Shown piece after piece: positions 52,712 to 60,689 of a stretch of DNA of 64,000 nt; the first letter of the stretch is position 1, and the number at the start of each line of letters is the position of its first letter. The notes below the pieces were generated by a model, which saw only the letters and a list, made by a program, of their open reading frames with translations, was not told where the DNA came from and searched no databases. The stretch is from Chryseobacterium aahli (GTDB lineage: Bacteria > Bacteroidota > Bacteroidia > Flavobacteriales > Weeksellaceae), in NCBI RefSeq assembly GCF_022699665.1, contig NZ_JALDNB010000014.1, positions 1 through 64,000 on the forward strand, in the 5' to 3' direction. Both the position numbers and the translations under genes were made by a program.

Positions 52712-52980
52712 TATTGAAATAAGTGGATTGTCAATTTTGCTGAAGAAGTCAATTATGAATGCTGAAGAATTAAATGCAGGAGTTTTGATGAGGATTTTTT
52801 GGAAAAGATTGATGACAGATTGGAAATGATGGAGTACAGATTGATAACGATGTTGATTGATGATTGGCGATTCACTTTTTATAATTCTTAAAGATGAGGA
52901 ACAATGATGTTGGGTTTCAGAGGAATTTTTTCTTACCCTAAATCTCAACCTCAACCTTCTTTAAATACACAAATAAATTA
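52712..52980. other. Unusual non-coding gap inside the efflux operon
   Basis: A 269-bp gap separates the adaptor and pump genes of what is otherwise a tight operon. It holds a diverged inverted R1 repeat (52723..52762: GTCAATTTTGCTGAAG and AATTATGAAT) and a GATTGATGA-rich stretch, and no plausible gene. It probably results from a repeat insertion; both genes stay intact. Confidence 0.5.
52723..52762. repeat. Intergenic repeat R1, diverged inverted copy
   Basis: The reverse complement reads TAATTGACTTCTTCAGC then AAAATTGACAATCCAC and aligns with the AGCAAAATTCACnTTTCAC core of copies 1 and 2. More diverged than they are from each other. Confidence 0.4.
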
Positions 52981-54558
52981 ATGCAAGATTCATTAGTAGA
53001 ATATGGAGCCCGAAGAGTGATCATCACGATCACAGCGATTCTTTGTGCTTTGCTTGAAATTGTGGATTCCACGATTGTGAACGTTGCCCTCAACGAAATG
53101 AAGGGGAACATGGGAGCCACGCTTTCTGAAGTGGGCTGGGTGATTACAGCATATGCAATCGGTAACGTAATTGTAGTGCCAATGACGAGTTGGCTTTCTC
53201 AGCAGTTCGGGAGAAGAAACTACTTTGCAGCCTCTATTATCATCTTTACCGTTTTCTCATTTTTATGTGGAAATGCCGATAATATCTGGGAACTTGTGTT
53301 TTTCAGACTCTGTCAGGGAATTGGAGGTGGAGCATTGCTGGTAACCTCACAAACCATTATCACGGAATCTTATCCGGCCGAAAAGAGAAGTATGGCTCAG
53401 GCTATTTATGGTTTGGGAGTCATTATTGGGCCAACATTAGGCCCGCCATTGGGAGGTTATATAGTGGATAATTACAGTTGGCCATATATTTTTTATATCA
53501 ATATTCCGATTGGGATTGCTGCAACGATGATGACTTTACAGTTTGTAAAAAGTCCGAAATTCTCTGAAAAACGTAAAGCTTCAGACGTTGACTGGCTGGG
53601 AATTATGTTGTTGGCACTAACAGTAGGTTCTTTACAGTTTATCTTGGAAAGAGGTCACGAAGAAGACTGGTTTGAAAGTGGAATGATTGTTACCTTTACT
53701 ACAACTGCTGTTTTAGGTTTTATCTGTTTCCTTTGGCGTGAACTGACATTTAAATATCCAATCGTAGAACTTCGGGTTTTAAAAAATGGAAATTTAAGAA
53801 TCGGAACGGTGATGTCTTTCGTATTAGGATTTGGTTTATATGGATCGACGTTTATTGTTCCATTGTATACTCAGAGTATTTTAGGTTGGACGGCACTTCA
53901 GTCAGGAGCATTAATGATTCCGGCAGCTTTAACGACTGCTTTTATGATGCCGATTATCGGAAGATTGCTTTCTAAAGGAGCAAAACAGCAGATTTTGGTT
54001 TCATTAGGATTATTCATTTTCTTCGTTTACAGTTTCTGGGGTTACAAAATATTAACGCCTGACACGAGCAAAGAAGCCTTTTTCTGGATGCTGATTGTAA
54101 GAGGAATGGGATTAGGTTTATTGTTTATTCCAATTACTTCACTTTCATTGAGTACATTGAAAGGACAGGAGATTGGTCAGGGAGCTGCCTTTACAGGAAT
54201 GATGAGACAGTTGGGTGGTTCTTTCGGGATTGCTGCCATTACCACATTTATTGCCAACGCAAGTCAGAAATACAGGGTGAATTTAATTTCCCATCTGGAT
54301 GGTGATAGTTTAGATGTTCAGCAAAGATTAGCAGGTTTAAAAGCCAACTTCATTGCGAAAGGAATGACGCCTGATAATGCAATGAACGCTGCTTATAAAG
54401 TTTTAGATATGACCGTTACCAAACAGGCAACCGTGCTTTCTTATATGGATGTGTTTCTATATTTGGGAATAGCCTTCTTGGTTTGTATTCCGTTTATCTT
54501 GTTTATCAGGGAGCGGAAAAGCAAAGAAAAGATTGATTTAAGTGAAGCAATGCACTAA
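52981..54558 (+). CDS. DHA2-family MFS drug efflux pump (EmrB-like)
   Basis: A protein of 525 residues with 14 predicted helices. ALLEIVDSTIVNVALNEM is the TM1 signature of DHA2 pumps, GWVITAYAIGNVIVVPM is TM2, GRRNYFAASII motif A, and QGIGGGALLVTSQTII with GPTLGPPLGGYIVDNYSWPYIF motif C (GPxLGPxxGG). It pumps hydrophobic drugs or similar compounds by proton exchange. It forms an EmrAB-TolC-like pump with the two genes in front. A terminator follows. Confidence 0.95.
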   Translation: MQDSLVEYGARRVIITITAILCALLEIVDSTIVNVALNEMKGNMGATLSEVGWVITAYAIGNVIVVPMTSWLSQQFGRRNYFAASIIIFTVFSFLCGNADNIWELVFFRLCQGIGGGALLVTSQTIITESYPAEKRSMAQAIYGLGVIIGPTLGPPLGGYIVDNYSWPYIFYINIPIGIAATMMTLQFVKSPKFSEKRKASDVDWLGIMLLALTVGSLQFILERGHEEDWFESGMIVTFTTTAVLGFICFLWRELTFKYPIVELRVLKNGNLRIGTVMSFVLGFGLYGSTFIVPLYTQSILGWTALQSGALMIPAALTTAFMMPIIGRLLSKGAKQQILVSLGLFIFFVYSFWGYKILTPDTSKEAFFWMLIVRGMGLGLLFIPITSLSLSTLKGQEIGQGAAFTGMMRQLGGSFGIAAITTFIANASQKYRVNLISHLDGDSLDVQQRLAGLKANFIAKGMTPDNAMNAAYKVLDMTVTKQATVLSYMDVFLYLGIAFLVCIPFILFIRERKSKEKIDLSEAMH

Positions 54559-54563
54559 AATAT

Positions 54564-54592
54564 AAACCTCTGAAAATTTCAGAGGTTTTTTG
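54564..54592. terminator. Terminator between the efflux pump and hxlR
   Basis: A 12-bp stem AAACCTCTGAAA/TTTCAGAGGTTT with six or more Ts on the plus strand. The right arm also encodes the last codons of HxlR (Asn-Leu-stop). An almost identical hairpin is at 55590. Confidence 0.88.
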
Positions 54593-54962
54593 TTTTCTCT
54601 ACATCTCCCAGACTTGCTTTATGCATCGTTCCCCATTTATCCAATTCTTGAATCACTGGTTTTAGTTGATACCCAATTTCAGTCAGCTCATATTCCACTC
54701 TTGGCGGAACTTCAGCAAAGACGGTTCTTGTGATAATTTTGTCTTCTTCCAGTCTTCGAAGTTGAAGGGTGAGCATTCTTTCTGTAATATTTCCCAAACT
54801 TTTTCTTAATTCTCCGAATCTCAGTTTTCCGTTAATTAAATAACTACAGATTGCGAGAGACCATTGTCCGCCAATTAATTTGGACGCATACAATTCCGGA
54901 CAGTCGTCTATGAGTGCTTTTTTATTAGCAAAGTTGGTTGAGGTTTCTTTTATTTTAGTCAT
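54579..54962 (-). CDS. HxlR-family winged-helix regulator
   Basis: A protein of 127 residues with the HxlR signature ALIDDCPELYASKLIGGQWSLAIC (redox-sensing Cys21), LRFGELRKSLGNITERMLTLQLRRLEEDKII (HTH and wing) and VEYELTEIGYQLKPVI. HxlR/YodB-like proteins sense electrophiles or quinones through the Cys and repress detoxifying oxidoreductases. The divergent flavoprotein gene next to it fits this. A 10-bp inverted repeat covers the shared promoter. Confidence 0.93.
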   Translation of the reverse strand: MTKIKETSTNFANKKALIDDCPELYASKLIGGQWSLAICSYLINGKLRFGELRKSLGNITERMLTLQLRRLEEDKIITRTVFAEVPPRVEYELTEIGYQLKPVIQELDKWGTMHKASLGDVEKTKNL

Positions 54963-54963
54963 T

Positions 54964-55017
54964 ACTTACATTTTTTATAGTACCATACAATTGGTGGCTA
55001 ATATCGGAAATGTAAGT
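54964..55017. promoter_or_regulatory. Inverted repeat ACTTACATTT...AAATGTAAGT: candidate HxlR operator
   Basis: Two exact 10-bp arms 34 nt apart. The left arm touches the hxlR ATG, and the right arm is 9 nt before the -7 box of the flavoprotein. A smaller ACCA/TGGT pair lies between. Two dimers could pair across the shared promoter. Confidence 0.6.
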
Positions 55018-55026
55018 TACACCTAT

Positions 55027-55034
55027 TATTTTTG
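55027..55034 (+). promoter_or_regulatory. -7 box TATTTTTG of the flavoprotein gene
   Basis: An exact TAnnTTTG match, 18 nt before the ATG at 55053. Confidence 0.55.
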
Positions 55035-55052
55035 TAAAAGAAATTTTAAAAT

Positions 55053-55583
55053 ATGAAAACATTAGTAATAGTTACACATCCTAAAATGGAAGAATCTTTA
55101 ATTAACAAAAGATGGGTGGAAGAATTGAATAAATTTCCCGAAAAGTATGTTGTTCATGATCTGTACAAAACTTATCCGGATGAAATATTAGATATAAAAA
55201 AAGAACAGGAATTAATAGAAGCTTACGATAAAATTGTTTTTCAGTTTCCTTTTTATTGGTTTAGCAGTCCGTCTTTGTTAAAAAAATGGTTTGATGAAGT
55301 TCTTTTGCACGGTTGGGCTTATGGAAGCAAAAGCGGATATAAAGTTGGGGGGAAAAAGATCGCTCTGGCAATATCGGCAGGGGTAGATGATGAAGACTTT
55401 AGTGCTTATGGAAGATATAGACACACCATCATTGAATTTACAAGACCTTTTGAGCTCAGTTTTGAATATGTAAAAGCAGATTATCAAAAACCATTTGTTT
55501 ATTACGGAATGGAGCATAATACCTCTCCAGAATGGATTGAAAGAAGTGTTCCTCTGTACTTGGATTTTCTTGAAAAACTGTAA
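55053..55583 (+). CDS. NAD(P)H oxidoreductase, flavodoxin-like (KefF/YwrO-like)
   Basis: A protein of 176 residues. LVIVTHPKMEESLINKRWVEEL is the phosphate loop of the NQO1-like group, and YDKIVFQFPFYWFSSPSLLKKWFDEVL the flavin region, as in KefF-like quinone reductases. It reduces quinones or nitro compounds. Opposite HxlR, it is probably induced by electrophiles. A second, quite different NQO1-like gene is at 19238, so two related enzymes lie in this window. Confidence 0.92.
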   Translation: MKTLVIVTHPKMEESLINKRWVEELNKFPEKYVVHDLYKTYPDEILDIKKEQELIEAYDKIVFQFPFYWFSSPSLLKKWFDEVLLHGWAYGSKSGYKVGGKKIALAISAGVDDEDFSAYGRYRHTIIEFTRPFELSFEYVKADYQKPFVYYGMEHNTSPEWIERSVPLYLDFLEKL

Positions 55584-55589
55584 ATTATT

Positions 55590-55616
55590 AACCTCTGAAA
55601 ATTTTCAGAGGTTTTT
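55590..55616 (+). terminator. Terminator after the flavoprotein gene
   Basis: AACCTCTGAAAA/TTTTCAGAGGTT with six Ts; almost the same sequence as the hairpin at 54564. Confidence 0.88.
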
Positions 55617-55672
55617 TGTTGGATTAAAGAAATTATAAATAGTGTTTTAGGTAATTATAATTCGTTAAAAAA

Positions 55673-56836
55673 TTAATTATAATTTTCAAACAATTCTCTG
55701 TAAAATTCAATCTCATTCTTATAATAATCCGCAGTCATTTGCTCCAAAGCAGGGAATTCTTTCATTGCAACAAACTCATTTTTCGTTTTTGTAATCAAAC
55801 AAAATGAATTTTGGGATTTCCTTTGAAAAACCACACTATTGTTTGTTTTTAAAGTTTGTTGATACTCTGCATTATAGAAGAATCTGAAATTTTCATCCCT
55901 TAAGTAGTTGAATATTTTATCTGCTTCTATGATAGCAATCGTACCGTTGTTTTTTACTGAAGATAACTTTTTCCAGATTGCATCGACATCCAGATTCATA
56001 CTAAATACAGTGTAATACCGAATATTGCCTTGGTCAGCGGGCGAAAATGATTTTAAATTTTGCTCAGAAGTAAATGCTTTTTTCACCTCAGAATTTAGTT
56101 TGTTGAAAAAGTCTCTTTCTAAAATTGAAAGCTGTTTCTCGTAGGAATTCCAGCCTTTATCTTGATTTGTAATAGGTTTAAAAATGTTTTTTGCCATTCG
56201 AATCTGATGAAGCAACTGATTCGTTATTTCATCAGGTTTTGCTTCCGGACGTTTATTTTGAAAAGGTGTGTCGCTTAAATAAACCAAATACTCAGATGTT
56301 TTGGGAAGATATTCAAAATAGAACGCTTTCAATTTACCATAATCACTGAAAATGGCACTGTTTTCATCCTGATAGAAAACTTCGTCTACAGACTTTAGAA
56401 AATCTGCAGTAGTTAGTTTAATTTTATTGTTACTTTTTACGATTAAAAAATCGCCTTCCTCAGACGAAGAAGATGAAAGATAAGGAATGAAATTGGAAAC
56501 AGAAAAACGTTTAAAACCTTCATCATTGCTGTCAATTGCAAAATCGTCGGTCACTTTCCATTGAAATTTGTAATAGCTATTTTGGGTGTTTTGAGATGGA
56601 ATATATGTAATTCTGTTATTAAAAGGTAGATTAAATGTGTAGCCATTCTCCACATTAGAATATCGAATAGTGGGGATTTGAAAAATCTCTTTTGCTTTTA
56701 TAGAATCGGTCTTCGTTACTTCCAATGATGTTTTTTCGATTTCAGCCGAAGAATTTTGGATGGATTCGTTGGTCTGTTTTTTTCCTTCACAGCTTGTGCA
56801 TAATGTGAGGAAGGCAATTATTATGATGTTTTTCAT
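55673..56836 (-). CDS. Lipoprotein of unknown function
   Basis: A protein of 387 residues with lipobox CTSC (Cys16) and a Ser/Glu/Lys-rich linker (about 17-50). The mature part has a beta-rich opening PTIRYSNVENGYTFNLPFNNRITYIPS and a helical second half with many Phe/Tyr (WNSYEKQLSILERDFFNKL). I do not recognise a family. It lies 40 nt after the next gene and runs in the same direction. Confidence 0.65.
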   Translation of the reverse strand: MKNIIIIAFLTLCTSCEGKKQTNESIQNSSAEIEKTSLEVTKTDSIKAKEIFQIPTIRYSNVENGYTFNLPFNNRITYIPSQNTQNSYYKFQWKVTDDFAIDSNDEGFKRFSVSNFIPYLSSSSSEEGDFLIVKSNNKIKLTTADFLKSVDEVFYQDENSAIFSDYGKLKAFYFEYLPKTSEYLVYLSDTPFQNKRPEAKPDEITNQLLHQIRMAKNIFKPITNQDKGWNSYEKQLSILERDFFNKLNSEVKKAFTSEQNLKSFSPADQGNIRYYTVFSMNLDVDAIWKKLSSVKNNGTIAIIEADKIFNYLRDENFRFFYNAEYQQTLKTNNSVVFQRKSQNSFCLITKTKNEFVAMKEFPALEQMTADYYKNEIEFYRELFENYN

Positions 56837-56875
56837 TGATATTTTTTCAAAATTTATATAGGTTCTTTAGTCTCT

Positions 56876-57415
56876 TTAACAAGGAAACCACCAATGCATA
56901 AAATATAATTTTCCGTTTTTGAGAAATATATTGAGGTGACCATCAGAAACATTGTTTTCATCTTCTCTCAACTGAATGACCTGTAAATTACCTTCACCGT
57001 AAACATCCATTGTTCCAATATTTTTGACTGCGTTTGGAAATATTTTCTGAAGCTCACTAACGGTAGTTAAAGCACTTAATTTTTTTCCTTTGAACAGGAT
57101 AAAATTGTTTTTAACAAATCGAAATTCATCCACGGCTACTTTTTCTTTAAAATTTTCAAATCGCGAACCGTCTTTGTAAAAATATTTATTGTCATTCATA
57201 CTGCCGGTTTGCGTTTCTGTATCAAAGATAAACGTGCAAGGTTCTTCTTCAGCCAATAACTTAGTGCTGTCGACCTTTCCGAAAGTCTTTTCAAATTCTT
57301 TAACCGTAAAATACCTCGGGAGTTTCCCATTGAACAATATATCTTTTTCCGACATCACTTCATTTAAAGAGTCTTTTGATCCTATTTTCCTTTTCAGAAT
57401 TGCCTTTGTTTTCAT
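56876..57415 (-). CDS. Unknown soluble domain; possible 3' part of a frameshifted gene
   Basis: A frame of 179 residues. Residues after about 21 (SEKDILFNGKLPRYFTVKEFEKTFGKVDST) look like a typical small secreted domain, with ILFKGKKLSALTTVSELQKIFPN repeating the fold. It has no signal peptide or lipobox of its own, unusual for this group. It overlaps the upstream frame by 56 nt in another frame. Removing one A from an AAAA run near 57373 would join both into one ~245-residue protein with two N-terminal helices. If it is a separate gene, the ATG at 57355, 4 nt after the upstream stop, is the likelier start. Confidence 0.55.
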   Translation of the reverse strand: MKTKAILKRKIGSKDSLNEVMSEKDILFNGKLPRYFTVKEFEKTFGKVDSTKLLAEEEPCTFIFDTETQTGSMNDNKYFYKDGSRFENFKEKVAVDEFRFVKNNFILFKGKKLSALTTVSELQKIFPNAVKNIGTMDVYGEGNLQVIQLREDENNVSDGHLNIFLKNGKLYFMHWWFPC

Positions 57416-57611
57416 TCTGAATTTCCTGAGCTATTTTAACTTCCTGAAGATTTGGCCGCCTTCCACTTTCAAAACCTGTTACACCACCTATAAAAAGCAA
57501 CAGAACAGCAAGTACAATAAGCACTCTCTTGAAAAGGGTAAGTTTTGGAATCTTAGATACAAGAAATATCGTAATAATCAATAGAACTATAAGTATAGCG
57601 GTAATCCCCAT
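57360..57611 (-). CDS. Small two-helix membrane protein; possible 5' part of a frameshifted gene
   Basis: A frame of 83 residues with helices at about 3-18 and 30-47, and then a charged tail (GRRPNLQEVKIAQEIQNENKG) facing the periplasm. The tail stops abruptly in a region that overlaps the next gene. It probably forms one protein with the following frame, as the tail would otherwise end without a domain. See the entry at 56876. Confidence 0.5.
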   Translation of the reverse strand: MGITAILIVLLIITIFLVSKIPKLTLFKRVLIVLAVLLLFIGGVTGFESGRRPNLQEVKIAQEIQNENKGNSEKENRIKRLFK

Positions 57612-57865
57612 ATTATGATTTAAATAAATTGTTTAAGATATTATAATTAATTAAACAAATGAAAAAGTACAAATTATTATTCATAGAAGTTAGAAAAACT
57701 AATACAGATGTCTAAATTGTAATTAATAAGATATAAAATCAAGTTTTTATTAAATATTGATGATTTCGTCGAATCTTGAAAAGTTCAGAAATCTTTTTGT
57801 ATAATTAAGCTACAAAAAATGTTGAATATTTTTACTGAAACCAACGTTTTAATAACCCACTGAAG

Positions 57866-57984
57866 TTTAGCCCTGATGGAAGCGGCATCCTTTTTTGTCA
57901 TTGCGACTGACTAAAAGTTCAACAGATTGCTTCACTTTGCCCGCAATGACAAAAAAGATATAGCGGACAGCAGGTTCCCGGCTC
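57866..57984. ncRNA. Structured intergenic RNA-like element upstream of mnmE
   Basis: Left side TTTAGCCCTGATGG then AAGCGGCATCC; right side GATATAGCGGACAGCAGG. CCTG pairs with CAGG, and ATC-CTTTTTT pairs with AAAAAAG-GAT. The two AGCGG blocks face each other in an internal loop. The arrangement is a dispersed Bacteroidota intergenic element and may be the Flavo-1 class; I cannot check the family. It can be read on either strand. A 16-bp palindromic repeat occupies its terminal loop. Confidence 0.55.
57890..57957. repeat. Palindromic TGTCATTGCG...CGCAATGACA repeat nested in the RNA element
   Basis: CTTTTTTGTCATTGCG (57890..57905) and CGCAATGACAAAAAAG (57942..57957) are exact reverse complements over 16 bp. 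Between them is a 36-nt loop with AACAGATTGCTTCAC, the familiar core of the TGTCATTGCGA-type dispersed repeat. Confidence 0.75.
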
Positions 57985-58093
57985 TTAAAAAAGCAAAATA
58001 GTGTTTTGGTTGTTGAAATTTTGACTTTTTCAATATTGAATTCGAGACTTTGAACTTTGAATATTTTGCATTTTTTAGCCTGCTAAATTTCCG

Positions 58094-58101
58094 TAATTTT
58101 G
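58094..58101 (+). promoter_or_regulatory. -7 box TAATTTTG of mnmE
   Basis: An exact TAnnTTTG match, then CAAA, then the ATG: the 4-nt leaderless geometry. Confidence 0.6.
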
Positions 58102-58105
58102 CAAA

Positions 58106-59491
58106 ATGAATCATGACACTATCTGCGCACTTGCCACTGCCAACGGAATCGGAGCTATCGGAATTATCAGAATTTCCGGGGATGATGCTATTTCGGTTTC
58201 AGCAAAAATTTTTGAAGGTAAAAATCTTGAACAAGCTCAGTCGCACACTGTTCATTACGGTTTTATCAAAGATGGTGATGAGGTAATAGATGAGGTAATG
58301 GTTTCTGTTTTTAAAGCTCCGAAAACATTTACAGCAGAAGATTCTGTGGAAATTTCCTTTCACGGATCAACCCATATTGCTAAGAAAATTCTTGAAGTTT
58401 TGATTAAAAACGGAGCAAGAATGGCAAAAGCTGGTGAATTTACGATGCGTGCCTTCATGAATGGCAGAATTGACCTAAGTCAGGCAGAATCTATTGCTGA
58501 TTTGATTGCTTCTGAAAATGAAGCTTCGAGAAAAGTAGCTTTGAATCAACTGAAAGGGGGAATTACCAATGAAATTTCATTCTTAAGAACAGACTTACTA
58601 AATTTTGTTTCATTAATTGAGTTGGAATTAGATTTTGCAGAGGAGGACGTTGAATTTGCAGACAGAACTGCTCTGAATCAATTACTCGATAAAATTGAAG
58701 CTAAACTAAGCTCTCTAATTGAAAGTTTCCAATACGGGAACGCCATCAAAAACGGAACTGCGGTTGCCATTATCGGTAAGCCAAATGCCGGAAAATCTAC
58801 TTTACTAAATGCTTTACTGAAAGAGGAAAGGGCGATTGTAAGCAATATTGCGGGTACAACGCGAGATACAATTGAAGAAATTCTTCATATTAAAGGTCAT
58901 GCGTTCCGTTTGATTGATACTGCCGGTTTACGTGAAACAGTTGATGAAATTGAAGCGATTGGTGTGAAAAAAGCGAAAGAAAAGGTGCAGAATGCCAATA
59001 TTCTGATATACCTCGCAGATGCTGCCACAGAAAATTTTTCTGAAGATATTGAGATGATTAAATCTTTGCAAAGAGATGATTTGAAATTGATTATCTGCGC
59101 CACAAAAATTGATGAAGTTTTACCTAATCAATATGAATTGGTTGAAAGTATTTTCAGAGCTGAAATTTCACAAGATTTTGATTTTATTACGATCTCAGCA
59201 GTAGAAAATCAAAATATCCAAGATTTGAAAGACGAATTATCTTCCTACGTTGAACAATTACAATCTGAAGAAGGTAATGTTGTGATTACCAATCAGCGTC
59301 ACTATGAGGCTTTAGGAAAATCATTGGAAGCAGTTGATAAAGTAAAGGATGCAATTACAACTCAAATTTCTACTGAGCTTTTGGCTTATGAACTGAGAAA
59401 CGCTTTAGAACATCTTGGCGAAATTTCAGGTGAAGTAACTAATGATGAGGTGTTGGGGAATATTTTTTCTAAGTTTTGTATAGGGAAGTAG
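58106..59491 (+). CDS. mnmE: tRNA modification GTPase MnmE
   Basis: A protein of 461 residues. With MnmG it makes the cmnm5U modification at the wobble uridine of some tRNAs. The N-terminal folate-binding domain (DTICALATANGIGAIGIIRISG) is followed by a helical domain, then a GTPase with G1 GKPNAGKS (224-231), AGTTRDT, DTAGL and ATKID, and the terminal CIGK with the modification Cys458. It is complete. The leader is leaderless-like, so the upstream element probably acts as DNA or as an independent RNA. Confidence 0.97.
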   Translation: MNHDTICALATANGIGAIGIIRISGDDAISVSAKIFEGKNLEQAQSHTVHYGFIKDGDEVIDEVMVSVFKAPKTFTAEDSVEISFHGSTHIAKKILEVLIKNGARMAKAGEFTMRAFMNGRIDLSQAESIADLIASENEASRKVALNQLKGGITNEISFLRTDLLNFVSLIELELDFAEEDVEFADRTALNQLLDKIEAKLSSLIESFQYGNAIKNGTAVAIIGKPNAGKSTLLNALLKEERAIVSNIAGTTRDTIEEILHIKGHAFRLIDTAGLRETVDEIEAIGVKKAKEKVQNANILIYLADAATENFSEDIEMIKSLQRDDLKLIICATKIDEVLPNQYELVESIFRAEISQDFDFITISAVENQNIQDLKDELSSYVEQLQSEEGNVVITNQRHYEALGKSLEAVDKVKDAITTQISTELLAYELRNALEHLGEISGEVTNDEVLGNIFSKFCIGK

Positions 59492-59640
59492 TCTATCTAT
59501 TTAAACTATAATAAATACACTTTTATATTACCTTCATTCAAAAAAAAGATAACTTAGAATGAGAATTTTAAATAATGAAAATTAGATAGAAAAGAACAGA
59601 TTTACAGAAAACCCAAAAGTAAAATACTCTGAGTTAATCT

Positions 59641-60678
59641 TTATTTAACTGCATTTATTATTTGTTTTGCTACTTCTTTTGCGCCATTATAAGACCAATG
59701 TGTGTCATCATAATAATAAAAATCCACATTTTTGGTATTCTTATTATATTCTTTAATTGTTTGTATTGGATTGACGTAAATATAATTTTTTGGAAGTTTT
59801 TCTAACTTTTCTAAAATAATGGGTTTCTCAAAATGATTTTTGTTTATTATATTATCGTAATAAGCGTTTAACTTATCTGGCGCGGGTAAAAATATTAACT
59901 TTACATTTTGCTTTTTTAGTTCTGCATCAATTTTATTTAATAAATCGTTTAGTTTTGTTGCTATTTCGGGTTTATTATTTTCGGATGAAGAAGAAACATC
60001 ATCCTGATAGAGTAAAATTTCTTTTTTGTTAATAGAAAATAACTCTTTGTTTGTATCTAGGCGGCATACTTTATCAATCTTTTCTTTATTTAGAATATAG
60101 CTTATTGTATGATAAGGAAATGTGAAAATAGTCTTATTTGGAAATTCTGTATCTGTTAATCGTAAATGATGATCGACTCTATTATCTTCTATTACTTCAG
60201 TTTTTGTATATTTTATATTCTTGTTAAAGTTATTCACTCTATCAAAAAGATATCTTTCGACACTTTCTAGAATTACATATTTTACATTGTTATTTTTAAA
60301 GAAATTGGTTTCGGCTAATGCTGATAAAGATTCAAAAGGATTAATATTTATGACTAATTCAGAATTTAGATTAGAGACTTTTTCATTACTTAAGTATCCT
60401 AAATAGTTTTTATATCCATTGTCATCATTTGTAAAAGAATCTCCAATCAAAAAATAATCGATTTTTTGATTTTTTACATTAATATCATCAATTATATTGA
60501 AATATTTTTTGCCGGCAATTTCATTTACCAATCCAGATCTATAATTAGGAAAGAAGTCGTATACTTCGGCCATACGCATTAAATCACCTTTATCTGTGGT
60601 GTACATTATCAACGTAAAGCTTTGTAATATTATGAAAGGAGACAAAAAAACTAATGTCTTTTTTATAAAATTTTTCAT
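59641..60678 (-). CDS. AlgJ/AlgX-like SGNH acetyl-transfer protein
   Basis: A protein of 345 residues with an N-terminal signal anchor (about 5-25). The SGNH fold is seen in YFLIGDSFTND (block I Ser) and DFYYYDDTHWSYNGAKEVA (block V Asp-x-x-His). This matches AlgJ/AlgX-type periplasmic O-acetyltransferases that receive acetyl groups from an MBOAT partner. The AlgI-like gene is 11 nt upstream on the same strand. Likely role: O-acetylation of an exported polysaccharide. Confidence 0.82.
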   Translation of the reverse strand: MKNFIKKTLVFLSPFIILQSFTLIMYTTDKGDLMRMAEVYDFFPNYRSGLVNEIAGKKYFNIIDDINVKNQKIDYFLIGDSFTNDDNGYKNYLGYLSNEKVSNLNSELVININPFESLSALAETNFFKNNNVKYVILESVERYLFDRVNNFNKNIKYTKTEVIEDNRVDHHLRLTDTEFPNKTIFTFPYHTISYILNKEKIDKVCRLDTNKELFSINKKEILLYQDDVSSSSENNKPEIATKLNDLLNKIDAELKKQNVKLIFLPAPDKLNAYYDNIINKNHFEKPIILEKLEKLPKNYIYVNPIQTIKEYNKNTKNVDFYYYDDTHWSYNGAKEVAKQIINAVK

Positions 60679-60689
60679 GTGACTTTAGA

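Larger units (their letters stand above)
57612..58105. other. Gene-free leader region before mnmE
   Basis: A 494-bp gap without a coding frame. It holds the structured element at 57866..57984 and the mnmE promoter at its right edge. The left part (57612..57860) is AT-rich, with no other structure that I can support. Confidence 0.5.

Noticed and set aside
52562..52954. 130-codon minus-strand frame over the end of the adaptor gene and the gap
   Set aside because: It is antisense to a conserved gene, starts in the repeat, and has no family likeness.
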